From positions 132,544 to 196,543 of the forward strand of contig JBBCIY010000013.1 of the NCBI GenBank assembly GCA_037189645.1: DNA of 64,000 bases. The letters are read 5' to 3'. The DNA is from Taishania sp037189645 (lineage in GTDB: Bacteria; Bacteroidota; Bacteroidia; Flavobacteriales_D; Crocinitomicaceae). The notes below the pieces were generated by a model, which was given only the letters and a program-made list of their open reading frames with translations, made no database searches and was not told the origin of the DNA. Shown one piece after another: positions 50,982 through 60,462 of this stretch. The translations under genes were made by a program, and so were the position numbers. Position 1 is the stretch's first letter. Each line of letters starts with the position of its first letter.

Positions 50982-52145
50982 ATGGAAAAACTAACCATTC
51001 CAAATGTCTACAAAGTAAGTGCGGCATTCTTCATCATCGCCTGCATCATTACAGCTGCCTGTCTGGCGGGAGACATCATTGCTCCGTTGCTGATCTCTTT
51101 TTTATTTGCTGTCCTGCTGCGGCCAATCGTAAAGTTCATGACGGAAAAACTGAAACTTCCGCATATTGTTGCGGTTTCCGTCACCGTGGTTTTTGCCGTG
51201 ATCGCGCTGATCTCCCTCGTAGGATTTCTCGGTTACCAGCTCACCAGCTTCGTGGACGACCTGCCTACCATAAAAGCGCAGCTGAACAAACACTACCAGT
51301 CGCTCCAGGACTGGATACAGAACACATTCGGGTACAGCTATTCCGAACAGGAAGAATACCTGGACAAATCCGTTTCCCAGGCAGACCTGGTCTCCATGTC
51401 TTCCATCAGCTCTCTGACAAATAGTGTCATGTACCTGGTACTCATCCCGATCTATACCTTTCTGATCCTGATCTACCGGTCACTCCTGCTCAGCTTCATC
51501 GTGAAGCTCGTTCCGGACAAAGACATCGTAAACATTGAGCAGATCCTCACCAACCTGAAATCGGTGGTAAGAAGCTACATCGTGGGCTTACTGATCCAGG
51601 TTGCCTGCATTTCCACAATGACAGGGATCGGGTATTATTTCATCGGAATCGAATATTTCATTTTCCTTGGAATCCTGACAGGGTTGCTCAACCTTATCCC
51701 CTACATCGGGATCATCATTGCAGGAGTCATCAGCTGTATGGTCGCTCTCACCGTTTCCGAAGACCTTTCCATTATTCTGTGGGTGATCGGGGTGAATGTA
51801 GTCGTGCAGTTCATTGACAATAATTTTCTCGTTCCGAAGATCGTCGGGTCAAAAGTTTCCATTAACGCGCTCGCTTCCATGGTCGGGGTCATTATCGGCG
51901 GAACGATCGCAGGAATTCCGGGAATGTTCCTGGCGATTCCGCTGCTGGCCATGCTGAAAGTCATTTTTGAATCCACCAGGGGGCTGGAGCCTTACGGCTA
52001 CCTGATCAGTGATGAGATACCGAAATCGTTCAACTGGAACAAAATCCGGCTGATCTACACACGAAAACAACGCCTGGAACAGGAAAAAAAATCACAACAG
52101 GAAAATAAAAGCGATCATGATTCCGTTGAAAAGGATGATCAGTGA
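50982..52145 (+). CDS. AI-2E family transporter
   Basis: A 387-residue polytopic membrane protein with about eight TM helices. The IAPLLISFLFAVLLRPIVKFM start, the soluble middle around 85-140, and GLLNLIPYIGIIIAGV and FLVPKIVGSKVSINALASMVGVIIGG are the AI-2E/PerM hallmarks. Family members include autoinducer-2 exporters, Na+/H+ antiporters and permeases, so the substrate is open. The tail is highly charged (about 350-387). Confidence 0.9.
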   Translation: MEKLTIPNVYKVSAAFFIIACIITAACLAGDIIAPLLISFLFAVLLRPIVKFMTEKLKLPHIVAVSVTVVFAVIALISLVGFLGYQLTSFVDDLPTIKAQLNKHYQSLQDWIQNTFGYSYSEQEEYLDKSVSQADLVSMSSISSLTNSVMYLVLIPIYTFLILIYRSLLLSFIVKLVPDKDIVNIEQILTNLKSVVRSYIVGLLIQVACISTMTGIGYYFIGIEYFIFLGILTGLLNLIPYIGIIIAGVISCMVALTVSEDLSIILWVIGVNVVVQFIDNNFLVPKIVGSKVSINALASMVGVIIGGTIAGIPGMFLAIPLLAMLKVIFESTRGLEPYGYLISDEIPKSFNWNKIRLIYTRKQRLEQEKKSQQENKSDHDSVEKDDQ

Positions 52146-52242
52146 AATGATATTAACTAACATTTGACTGTGTAAATATCGTTCTTCAGGAAGGTCAGGT
52201 AAGCGAAAGTTCTGCCTACCTTCGTAGAATACTTATCCATCA

Positions 52243-54768
52243 ATGGCAGAAGAAAACCAATTAACCAGGAAAGCGGAGGGAGAAAAAGAGAAGAAAAGCA
52301 CAAAAAGAGCTGCTAAGGCACAACCGGCAGAGGGGAAATCTTTTTCCAAAATTGGTGAACGCATCAACAAGAAAAAAGTGAAATCTGCCGTCGGGATCCT
52401 GTCGATTCTGCTGTCGTTTTACCTTTTCCTGTCTTTCTTTTCCTATTTATTCAACTGGCAGGCTGACCAGGACCGTGTGATGAACAAGGGTTTGTTTGAG
52501 TTCCTGTTTGAGGACAATGACGAACCTGTAGCCAACTGGCTCGGTAAATTCGGAGCCTGGGCTTCTCACTTGTTCATTTATCGCTGGTTCGGAATCTCCT
52601 CCTTTGGGTTCTGCCTCCTGTTCCTGATATCGGGATTTAAAATCGCTCTCAATATCCGTTTGATGCCCATCCTGAAAACGTACGGGATCACATTGGTCTT
52701 CATCGTCTGGAGCTCGATCTTCCTGGGTTTTTTCGCCAATTCCACCAATTACCTGGGAGGTACATTCGGCTACCAGATCAATCAATGGCTGTCACTCACA
52801 CTCGGTGGCTTCGGAAGCTTTATCTTTATTCTCGTACTGTGCTACCTCTCCGTTATAGCTGTTCTCAATCCTGATTTCTCCAGGTTGAAGGCACTCCTCG
52901 GGAGGAAACAGGAGGAAAGCGAACAGGAAGCAGCTGATGACACATCCAACCCGCTTGACATCAACATCCTGAACCCGATCACAGACGACCAGATCCAGAA
53001 AGAACAGGTATCCAAAGCTGTTGTCTTCGATGAAGAAGAAGACATTGAAGCCACCGAAGATGAAATGCCTTTCATGGTGGAAAAAACAAACGCTGACGAT
53101 GATTTTGAGATCACCATCCCCTCCGAATCGCTGGAAACCCCGCAGCATATTTCCACGGAGCACACTTCTGTCGACGAAGAGGAATTTTCCGTAGCGATTG
53201 CCGAAGAAGACACAGCCGTAGACGAAGAAGACCTGGATAAGCTTCGCCAGGAATTCGGAGAATACGATCCTACCCTGGACCTGGCCAGCTACATCCTCCC
53301 TCCGATCGAATTGCTGAACGATTACGGCGGAAAAGGGATTTCAGTAAATAAAAACGAGCTGGAAGAGAATAAAAACAAGATCGTAGAAACACTTGCACAC
53401 TACAAAATTGAAATCGCAAAGATCAAAGCGACGGTCGGCCCGACAGTAACACTATACGAGATCGTGCCTGCGCCAGGAGTGCGGATCTCCAAGATCAAAA
53501 ACCTGGAAGACGATATCGCCCTGAGCTTGTCCGCACTGGGAATCCGTATCATCGCGCCAATCCCCGGAAAAGGAACGATCGGTATCGAAGTTCCGAACAG
53601 CAGTCCCGATATGGTGAGCATGCGTGCGCTGATCGCTTCTGAAAAATTCCAGAATTCGGATGCGGAGCTGCCTGTTGTGATCGGGAAAACCATCACTAAC
53701 GAAACGTACACATTCGACCTCACGAAAATGCCCCACCTGCTCGTTGCGGGTGCTACGGGACAAGGGAAATCGGTTGGTCTGAACGCCATTCTGGTATCAT
53801 TGCTCTACAAAAAGCATCCTGCCCAGGTAAAATTTGTGCTGGTGGACCCGAAAAAGGTCGAGCTGACACTGTACAATAAAATTGAACGGCATTTCCTTGC
53901 CAAGCTCCCGGGTGAAGAAGACGCTATTATCACAGATACATCTAAAGTGGTCAACACGCTGAACTCACTTTGTATTGAAATGGATGACCGGTACGAACTG
54001 CTGAAAGACGCACAATGCCGAACCATCAAAGAATACAACGCGAAATTCATCCAGCGCAGGCTGAACCCTGAAAAAGGGCACCGGTATCTGCCCTATATCG
54101 TCGTGCTGATCGACGAGTTCGCCGACCTGATCATGACAGCCGGAAAAGAAGTAGAGCACCCGATCGCACGGATCGCACAGCTGGCCCGCGCCATTGGGAT
54201 CCACCTGATCGTTGCCACACAGCGACCGTCCGTAAACGTCATTACAGGTATGATCAAAGCCAATTTCCCTGCCCGGATCGCGTTCCGTGTCTTGTCAAAG
54301 ATCGACTCACGCACCATCCTGGATGCTTCGGGAGCCGACCAGCTGATCGGTCGTGGGGACATGCTTGTATCAACCGGTTCCGACCTGGTCCGCCTGCAAT
54401 GTGGATTCGTGGACACTCCCGAGGTAGAGAAGATCTGCCAGTTCATCGGGGAACAACGTGCCTACCCGGATGCATTGCTACTGCCTGAATATGTTGGTGA
54501 AGGAGCTGAAGGAGGAAGTGATTTCGATTCGGAAGAGCTGGATTCCATGTTCGCAGAAGCTGCACGCATTGTTGTCATTAACCAGCAGGGATCTGCGAGT
54601 TTGCTGCAGCGTAAACTGAAACTGGGCTATAACAGGGCCGGCCGGCTGGTGGATCAGCTGGAAGGAATGGGAATCATCGGGCCATTCCAGGGAAGCAAGG
54701 CAAGAGAAGTTCTCTACAGCGACCCCGTAGCATTAGAAGAATACCTGAAAAGCAAAGGTTTAGCATAA
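52243..54768 (+). CDS. ftsK: DNA translocase FtsK/SpoIIIE
   Basis: An 841-residue septal DNA pump that segregates chromosome ends at division. A basic N-terminus leads to four TM helices (about 50-205), then an acidic linker (about 225-340). The motor has VGPTVTLYEIVPAPGVRISKI (alpha region), Walker A GATGQGKSV (about 503-511) and Walker B VVLIDEFADL. The C-terminal gamma winged helix (about 775-841, LLQRKLKLGYNRAGRLVDQLE) reads KOPS-like sequences. The length is normal for Flavobacteria. The next gene starts 10 bases downstream. Confidence 0.97.
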   Translation: MAEENQLTRKAEGEKEKKSTKRAAKAQPAEGKSFSKIGERINKKKVKSAVGILSILLSFYLFLSFFSYLFNWQADQDRVMNKGLFEFLFEDNDEPVANWLGKFGAWASHLFIYRWFGISSFGFCLLFLISGFKIALNIRLMPILKTYGITLVFIVWSSIFLGFFANSTNYLGGTFGYQINQWLSLTLGGFGSFIFILVLCYLSVIAVLNPDFSRLKALLGRKQEESEQEAADDTSNPLDINILNPITDDQIQKEQVSKAVVFDEEEDIEATEDEMPFMVEKTNADDDFEITIPSESLETPQHISTEHTSVDEEEFSVAIAEEDTAVDEEDLDKLRQEFGEYDPTLDLASYILPPIELLNDYGGKGISVNKNELEENKNKIVETLAHYKIEIAKIKATVGPTVTLYEIVPAPGVRISKIKNLEDDIALSLSALGIRIIAPIPGKGTIGIEVPNSSPDMVSMRALIASEKFQNSDAELPVVIGKTITNETYTFDLTKMPHLLVAGATGQGKSVGLNAILVSLLYKKHPAQVKFVLVDPKKVELTLYNKIERHFLAKLPGEEDAIITDTSKVVNTLNSLCIEMDDRYELLKDAQCRTIKEYNAKFIQRRLNPEKGHRYLPYIVVLIDEFADLIMTAGKEVEHPIARIAQLARAIGIHLIVATQRPSVNVITGMIKANFPARIAFRVLSKIDSRTILDASGADQLIGRGDMLVSTGSDLVRLQCGFVDTPEVEKICQFIGEQRAYPDALLLPEYVGEGAEGGSDFDSEELDSMFAEAARIVVINQQGSASLLQRKLKLGYNRAGRLVDQLEGMGIIGPFQGSKAREVLYSDPVALEEYLKSKGLA

Positions 54769-54778
54769 ACCCTTCAGA

Positions 54779-55744
54779 ATGGGGAAATTTAAAATTGACC
54801 GGTTTGTCCTTGCAATCATAGCGGTTGTTATCATTGCTTATCTTTTCCCCGGATGGGGAAGCACAGACAGCAGTGTACCTCTTGATGCCATCGGAAGTGC
54901 CGGAATTTCGCTGATCTTCTTTTTTTACGGGCTAAAGCTCAGTCCCGATAAGATCAGAAACGGACTGAAAAACTGGAAACTCCACATCCTGGTACAGGCT
55001 TCCACCTTTTTGTTATTTCCTTTGATCATCCTTTTGTTTTACCCGTTCGCGCAAACTGAAAAAGCAGAAGTACTATGGCTTTCGTTTTTATTCCTGGCGG
55101 CTCTGCCCTCAACCGTTTCCTCTTCGGTTGTGATGGTATCCATTGCCCGGGGAAATATCCCTGCCGCCATATTCAACGCCAGCATTTCAGGATTGATAGG
55201 AATTGCCGTGACACCACTCTGGATGGGATTGTTCCTGAAAAATGCCACTGCTGATTTTGACCTGGGAAGCATCTATATAAAACTCCTCCTGGAAATTCTC
55301 CTGCCCGTGTGCATCGGCCTCTTGCTGCAGCGATACCTGGGAAAATACACGCAGCAATTCGGGCGGCAACTGACTCTGTTTGATAAATCCGTCATCCTGC
55401 TGATCATCTACAAAAGTTTCGCGGAATCTTTTGAACAAGGCGTTTTCACCTCGGTGGTAATCACAGATTTTATCCTTATAACTGTCCTGGTTCTGGCCCT
55501 GTTCTTCTCCGTTTATTGCCTCACCGGTTTCATCTCGAAAAAAATGGGATTCAGCCGGGAAGACCGGATCACTGCTCAATTCTGCGGGACAAAAAAATCA
55601 CTGGTACACGGTACGGTCTTTTCAAAAGTACTGTTCCCCGCCACCTTTCCGGCAGGGATGATCCTGCTTCCGCTGATGTTATTTCATGCCATTCAGATCT
55701 TCATTATCAGCGTCATTGCCTCCCGGTTAGCAGAACGAAAATAA
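54779..55744 (+). CDS. Bile acid:sodium symporter (BASS/SBF-like) family protein
   Basis: A 321-residue membrane protein with nine to ten TM helices. GSAGISLIFFFYGLKLSPDKIRNGLKNWKLH, AALPSTVSSSVVMVSIARGNIPAAIFNASISG and RITAQFCGTKKSLVHGT match the SBF-like/YfeH group of the BASS superfamily. The substrate is unknown (an organic acid or steroid-like anion with Na+). It is likely co-transcribed with ftsK. Confidence 0.88.
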   Translation: MGKFKIDRFVLAIIAVVIIAYLFPGWGSTDSSVPLDAIGSAGISLIFFFYGLKLSPDKIRNGLKNWKLHILVQASTFLLFPLIILLFYPFAQTEKAEVLWLSFLFLAALPSTVSSSVVMVSIARGNIPAAIFNASISGLIGIAVTPLWMGLFLKNATADFDLGSIYIKLLLEILLPVCIGLLLQRYLGKYTQQFGRQLTLFDKSVILLIIYKSFAESFEQGVFTSVVITDFILITVLVLALFFSVYCLTGFISKKMGFSREDRITAQFCGTKKSLVHGTVFSKVLFPATFPAGMILLPLMLFHAIQIFIISVIASRLAERK

Positions 55745-55816
55745 ATCTACCATTCTGCCGGGAAACAGGGAAACAAACAACCGTTTCCGGGCCTCCGGAT
55801 ATTCCCCTCAGCTTAC

Positions 55817-55846
55817 TTGCTCCTTTACGGTTTATACTTACCTTTG
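55817..55846 (+). promoter_or_regulatory. Promoter of mnmE, 4 bases from the start codon
   Basis: TTG (55817-55819), exactly 19 bases, TACCTTTG (55839-55846). The ATG is at 55851, so transcription would begin at or next to the start codon. Confidence 0.65.
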
Positions 55847-55850
55847 CAGC

Positions 55851-57212
55851 ATGGCAACACTTCAAAACGATGTAATTTGTGCGCTGGCCACCCCAAACGG
55901 AATTGGAGCGATCGGTATGATCCGTGTTTCGGGTAAAGGTTGCCTGGGCCTGATCGATCCTGTTTTCAGCAAACAGCTGGATAATCAGCGTTCTCATACC
56001 CTTCATTTCGGAACGATCCGCTCAAAAGAAGGAGAACTGATCGATGAAGTCCTTGTTTCCGTTTTCCGGGAAGGGAAAAGCTTTACCGGTGAAGAAAGCG
56101 CTGAAATTTCCTGCCACGGCTCCCCTTACATCTTACAACGTGTGATGGCTGTTTTGTTGGAACAAGGTTGTCGGATGGCTGAACCGGGTGAGTTTACGAT
56201 GCGTGCGTTCCTGAACGGGAAAATGGATTTATCGCAGGCCGAAGCCGTTGCTGACCTGATCGCTTCCGAATCCAGGAAAGCACATGAAATCGCGTTGAAT
56301 CAATTGCGGGGAAACTTCTCTTCCGAACTGAACGGATTGCGTGAACAGCTGATCCATTTCGCCAGCCTGGTAGAACTGGAGCTTGATTTTTCAGAAGAAG
56401 ATGTAGAGTTCGCGGACAGAACTGAATTATTGCAATTGGTAACACATGTTTTGCAGGTAGTCACTCGTTTGGAGCAATCATTTGAACTGGGAAATGCTAT
56501 CAAGAACGGAGTTCCGGTTGCCATCGTAGGTGCCCCGAATACGGGAAAATCCACACTGCTCAATCAGCTATTGCAGGAAGACCGGGCAATCGTGAGCAAC
56601 ATTGCAGGAACAACGCGTGATGTGATCGAGGAAACATTAAACATTGACGGAATTCTGTTTCGTCTCATTGATACAGCCGGCATCCGCGAAAATGCGGAAG
56701 AGATCGAAGCACTGGGAATTGAACGCTCCAGGCAAAAGATTGAACAGGCAAAACTGGTATTGTGCATGGCGGATGCAGGCATTCCGACAAGCCTGAATGA
56801 AGTCCGGGAGTGGAAAAAAGAGCTGCTCCTCTCCTACCCTGACAAACGAATGGTAGTAATTGCCAATAAATCGGATGTGCAGGCACTTGCTCTTTCAGAT
56901 GATGAAATCGGAATCAGCGCAAAAAACGGGAATAACATCGATGCGCTGAAAAGCTGGATGGTGAACCAGGTTGTGCAAGGAGCAGACCTGCAAAACGAAA
57001 CAATCATCAGCAACATTCGCCACCGTGATGCGCTGACACGTACACGCGATGCGTTGCAACAGGCTAAAACGGGACTGGAAACGAATATTACGGGAGATTT
57101 TGTCGCGATGGATATCCGCCAGGCTATGTATCACCTGGGAACGATCACGGGAAATATTTCGGAGGATGATTTGCTGGCGAATATATTTAGTAAGTTTTGT
57201 ATCGGGAAGTAA
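55851..57212 (+). CDS. mnmE: tRNA modification GTPase MnmE (TrmE)
   Basis: A 453-residue GTPase that, with MnmG, makes cmnm5U at the wobble position of certain tRNAs. The N-terminal folate-binding domain begins NDVICALATPNGIGAIGMIRVSG. The helical domain includes GEFTMRAFLNGKMDLSQAEAVADLI. The G domain has VAIVGAPNTGKSTLLN (G1), DTAGIRE (G3) and NKSD (G4). The C-terminus ends FCIGK with the essential Cys. The start follows a perfect promoter by only 4 bases. AT-rich foreign-looking DNA begins directly after the stop. Confidence 0.97.
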   Translation: MATLQNDVICALATPNGIGAIGMIRVSGKGCLGLIDPVFSKQLDNQRSHTLHFGTIRSKEGELIDEVLVSVFREGKSFTGEESAEISCHGSPYILQRVMAVLLEQGCRMAEPGEFTMRAFLNGKMDLSQAEAVADLIASESRKAHEIALNQLRGNFSSELNGLREQLIHFASLVELELDFSEEDVEFADRTELLQLVTHVLQVVTRLEQSFELGNAIKNGVPVAIVGAPNTGKSTLLNQLLQEDRAIVSNIAGTTRDVIEETLNIDGILFRLIDTAGIRENAEEIEALGIERSRQKIEQAKLVLCMADAGIPTSLNEVREWKKELLLSYPDKRMVVIANKSDVQALALSDDEIGISAKNGNNIDALKSWMVNQVVQGADLQNETIISNIRHRDALTRTRDALQQAKTGLETNITGDFVAMDIRQAMYHLGTITGNISEDDLLANIFSKFCIGK

Positions 57213-57308
57213 TTGATAACAAATAAAAGGTAAAATGTTTAATGTCTTAAAAGTGTGGTTACAATAATTTTATTTCTGTGAAATAGTTTTGCTATTTTAG
57301 CTAATGAT

Positions 57309-58010
57309 ATGATGAATAATCGAATGAATGCAATTGCAACAAAAATTTTAAATAATAAACCGGACTATTTAAGAAATTTACAATATCTTGACAATAAATA
57401 TAATTCAATATTTACAAGGAAATTAGAGAAAGAAAATAATGAAATAAATATATTATCATTGTTTTGTGAAATGGAATTTGGTTATTTGCTAAATCAAATT
57501 TTCGATGATCTAATTTACGAACCTAAAATACACGGAAAAACACCCGATTGGTTAGTTACATCAAATGATCAAAAAATTATTTTTGAAGTAAGAAAAATAA
57601 ATCCACTTGAAGAAGAAATACAAAGCAGAATTAATTCAGCAAAAAAAGATGAATATAATGGAACAACACAAACTGTTTTCTCATCCTCTCCATCTGATTT
57701 TTACAAACAAATTTCAAAAATAACCCAAAAAGAAGAAGCATATCGAGAATTAATACAATCCCAAAATTACATCTTGATTATTTGTGTAGATGTAATAAAT
57801 TTGCAAAAGGAGTTCATAACAGATACTGACTTAATAGATTATTTTGATTTTAGTAACAAATCTTCTACAATAAGACATAATGAAAACTTTTGTCAAAATG
57901 TTGCAGGAATAATTGGAAAGCCAATCTTTCCTAAAGATGTATTTATAAATAATGAAATTGCACAATATAAATTAAACAACAAGAATTTGGAATTATTAGA
58001 ACTAATTTAA
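57309..58010 (+). CDS. PD-(D/E)XK-nuclease-like protein of an AT-rich insert
   Basis: A 233-residue protein, unrecognised by family but with a nuclease-like core. CEMEFGYLLNQIF (helix with Glu) precedes GKTPDWLV (Pro79-Asp80), and IIFEVRKI (Glu93-x-Arg95-Lys96) follows after a short turn. This is the order E...PD...ExK of the PD-(D/E)XK fold, with Arg or a shifted Lys for the last residue. The codons are strikingly A/T-rich (many Asn, Ile, Lys) compared with both neighbours. A TAGTTTTG -7 element lies at 57284-57291. Horizontal acquisition is likely; a defence or repair role is only a guess. Confidence 0.7.
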   Translation: MMNNRMNAIATKILNNKPDYLRNLQYLDNKYNSIFTRKLEKENNEINILSLFCEMEFGYLLNQIFDDLIYEPKIHGKTPDWLVTSNDQKIIFEVRKINPLEEEIQSRINSAKKDEYNGTTQTVFSSSPSDFYKQISKITQKEEAYRELIQSQNYILIICVDVINLQKEFITDTDLIDYFDFSNKSSTIRHNENFCQNVAGIIGKPIFPKDVFINNEIAQYKLNNKNLELLELI

Positions 58011-58537
58011 ATTTAAAAAAATATCGTTTTCATTATTTTGAGAATAAACAGTTTTTTTCATTTTCCCGATGAAACAGCAAAGAATTATCAACAAATAAGT
58101 ATCACTTTATTCATTATTGGCAACTCTATACTTTTTTAATTGTGTTATCTGCCGACAACGACATACATATAAGAGTAGTTAAAGTATATTTCAACAGCAA
58201 AAGATAATTTTATTTAGAAAAAAACACGCTTTTTACCACAATTAAGTCTGTTACACTACAAAAACTATATTTTTTACCTCCTCTTAGAAGATCTAGACTT
58301 ACGATATCTCCCGTACACTATAACTAATTAATTCATATAACATTCTGGTTAAAGGAAGGAAAGCACACATTACAAGCTTCAACTATAAAGTTCCGTTCTT
58401 GTCATCTCTTAAGCAATAACCGATGCTGCGCCGTCGAACAATACCCCGCCAACGTATTCAGCTTGTCATAATACTACTTTCAACATCTCAATACAACGCA
58501 GTTATAAAAACAGGTATTTATACGCTATAAATAACAG
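58011..58537. other. AT-rich intergenic stretch without a recognisable gene
   Basis: This 527-base stretch lies between the nuclease-like gene and the cytochrome-like gene. It is AT-rich up to about 58420 and then becomes more balanced. No ORF of useful length, tRNA or clear terminator is seen. A 14-codon minus-strand frame (58274-58318) ends in YGRYRKSRSSKRR but is too short to call. I saw no direct repeat of the mnmE 3' end. Confidence 0.5.
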
Positions 58538-60058
58538 GTGAAAACACTTACGTTTTTGTGTCTTATTTTGCATACCTTTCTGAAAAATTTATTACTTACT
58601 CCGGTGCTAAAAAACATTGCTTCTACGTTTGCCCTTTGGGGCTGTGCATTCATTTGGATTGCATTGCTCACCAGGTGTAATTCCGGTACGGATACAAGAG
58701 ACAGTTATTTCCTGGTTGAAACGTCACCTGAATCCCTCTGCCTGGTAAGGCCCTACTGGTTTCCTCACAGCCAGACGCCTCCACCGGAAGAAGGAGAAAA
58801 AAGCTCGTTTGCAGATTCCGTTTCCGCCAACCAGATCTTCCACCAGTGGTCCTGGCAGAAGTTTCTCTGGCTGACCAAGCCCGACAAAGATGGGGAGCCG
58901 TTGTTCCTCAACCAGGATATTGTTATGCAGGTAGACACAGCTATGCAACCGGTGAACATTCCTTCCGGAACCTCCTTACAGCTGCAAAGCACTATCCAGG
59001 CGGGATCCATGCACCCTGTATTAAAAACCAACCCGGATTACAATGAAAAGGGCAAAAGTGAAACCGTTTACTATTCTATCCATGTAAATGAAAAAATGTA
59101 CAACAGCAGTATGGGCTTTGTTTCAAAAATAGCTTCGGACACCATTCGTTACCTCGACAATGATTATACATTCCCGGTCGGGTCATTCGAACTGAAAGCC
59201 GCATGGGTTCCGGTTGAAGCGATACCCCGTTCCAAAAGAAACCTCTATTACAAAACAATGGCGGCTGTCGGCTCTACGACCCACCGTAATATGGTGAAAA
59301 AAGAAGTCGCTCTTATCGGGATGCACGTGATCGGAGTGGTACAGAACCATCCTGAATTCATCTGGGCAACGTTCGAGCACAGTGACCTTGCCCCCAATTA
59401 CAACTGGGCTTCCGATTCCGTAAGCGCAGCGGAAGATCAATTGTTGTTCAGAAAAGGAACAGTAAGCGGACTCGACGGCATTGTTTTCGATTCCATGACA
59501 AAACTGGGAACCAGTCCTTACCAGGTATTCGACCTGTTCAGATACGGAGTACCGCTTAAGAAAGGAGGAGATTATATGAAAACTCCACAACCTGAGCCGG
59601 CCAACTATGAGAACATCCAGGGAATCAACAAATGTGTGCGGGCAAATTTACACGATGTCTGGCAAAATTATTTTTACAACGGATCTGTCTGGCTGAACAT
59701 GGACAAAAAAAGCAAGGAAGAACAGGCAAAATTAATTGTAGAACTGAAAAGCAAAATAGGCAGAGCGGATGCAGATACTTTCCTGCGCGGAAGCCTTAAT
59801 TGTGCAAATGTAACGATGGAAAGCTTTACGCAGACCTTTCAAAAAGATATGAACGACATCAAGCTCTCGAATCTGGCGAACTGCTTCACCTGCCACAAAG
59901 CGCAGTCATTCAGCCGCCTTCATGCTTCACCACTTTACCTGAGCCACATTTTCCAGGGGTTTCTCCTGAAAGGGCTCGGAAAAACACCTTCAGAAACCGA
60001 CCAGCTGAAAACAAAAGACGAGGAGCGGATCCTCCAGTCGCTGAAACAAGGGAATTAA
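58538..60058 (+). CDS. Monohaem c-type cytochrome-like lipoprotein
   Basis: A protein of about 506 residues with one CxxCH haem site at Cys449-Cys452-His453 (NCFTCHKAQSF). The N-terminus is hydrophobic and has an atypical lipobox (IALLTRC, Arg before Cys). The start is uncertain: GTG at 58538, or GTG at 58602, since there is no nearby ATG. The central motif VALIGMHVIGVVQNHPEFIWATFEH recurs in large 'cytochrome c family' proteins of Proteobacteria that I recall. Haem attachment would need CcsBA. The redox partner and role are unknown; no partner gene is adjacent. Confidence 0.75.
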   Translation: MKTLTFLCLILHTFLKNLLLTPVLKNIASTFALWGCAFIWIALLTRCNSGTDTRDSYFLVETSPESLCLVRPYWFPHSQTPPPEEGEKSSFADSVSANQIFHQWSWQKFLWLTKPDKDGEPLFLNQDIVMQVDTAMQPVNIPSGTSLQLQSTIQAGSMHPVLKTNPDYNEKGKSETVYYSIHVNEKMYNSSMGFVSKIASDTIRYLDNDYTFPVGSFELKAAWVPVEAIPRSKRNLYYKTMAAVGSTTHRNMVKKEVALIGMHVIGVVQNHPEFIWATFEHSDLAPNYNWASDSVSAAEDQLLFRKGTVSGLDGIVFDSMTKLGTSPYQVFDLFRYGVPLKKGGDYMKTPQPEPANYENIQGINKCVRANLHDVWQNYFYNGSVWLNMDKKSKEEQAKLIVELKSKIGRADADTFLRGSLNCANVTMESFTQTFQKDMNDIKLSNLANCFTCHKAQSFSRLHASPLYLSHIFQGFLLKGLGKTPSETDQLKTKDEERILQSLKQGN

Positions 60059-60100
60059 ATCCTACACAAATCCCTGTTTTACAACTAAAACCAAAAAAAA

Positions 60101-60126
60101 GCCGCCTGTCCATGGACAGGCGGCTT
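60101..60126. terminator. Strong bidirectional terminator
   Basis: A 26-base palindrome: AGCCGCCTGTCCA at 60101-60113 and its exact complement through 60126, preceded by AAAAAAA and followed by TTTT. It serves the cytochrome-like gene and convergent cspA. Confidence 0.93.
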
Positions 60127-60151
60127 TTTCGAAAAAATAATAAGAACTTAA

Positions 60152-60343
60152 TTATATCTTTTTGACGTTAACTGCATTCAAACCTTTTCTCCCTTCTTCA
60201 ATGTCGAACGAAACTTCGTCTTTCTCGGTGATTTTGTCATTCAACCCCGTTACGTGTACGAAGTACTCTTTTCCTGTTTCTTCATCAACGATGAAACCGA
60301 AACCTTTGGCTTCATTGAAGAATTTTACGGTACCTTTATTCAT
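60152..60343 (-). CDS. cspA: Cold-shock protein, CspA family
   Basis: A 63-residue single-OB-fold protein that binds single-stranded RNA/DNA and opens mRNA structure. RNP1 is KGFGFI and RNP2 is YFVHVT; GTVKFFNEAKGFGFI is the family start. The length is typical. The upstream minus strand has TATCTTCG, one mismatch from TAnnTTTG, about 22 bases before the ATG, without the long leader of E. coli cspA. Confidence 0.95.
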   Translation of the reverse strand: MNKGTVKFFNEAKGFGFIVDEETGKEYFVHVTGLNDKITEKDEVSFDIEEGRKGLNAVNVKKI

Positions 60344-60462
60344 TTTTATATTAATTAATTTCTACGAAGATACCGCTAAGTGATGAATAATCCTTAAAAA
60401 AACAATAAATAATTGAAAATTAATTTGAATGTGGACGATCAAAGTCCATTTTCAGCCCCTGG

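Noticed and set aside
52792..53213. Long antisense ORFs inside ftsK and similar ones in hutH and nearby genes
   Set aside because: They are shadows of well-identified genes, with Cys/Ser/Arg-rich unnatural composition.
57195..57212. mnmE 3' end as an SGI1-like attachment site
   Set aside because: The FCIGK-stop codons match the known site type, but I found no direct repeat of it further downstream and no integrase gene, so I do not call an att site.
58274..58318. Minus-strand frame ending in a very basic tail
   Set aside because: Only 14 codons, with a stop just upstream; chance cannot be excluded.
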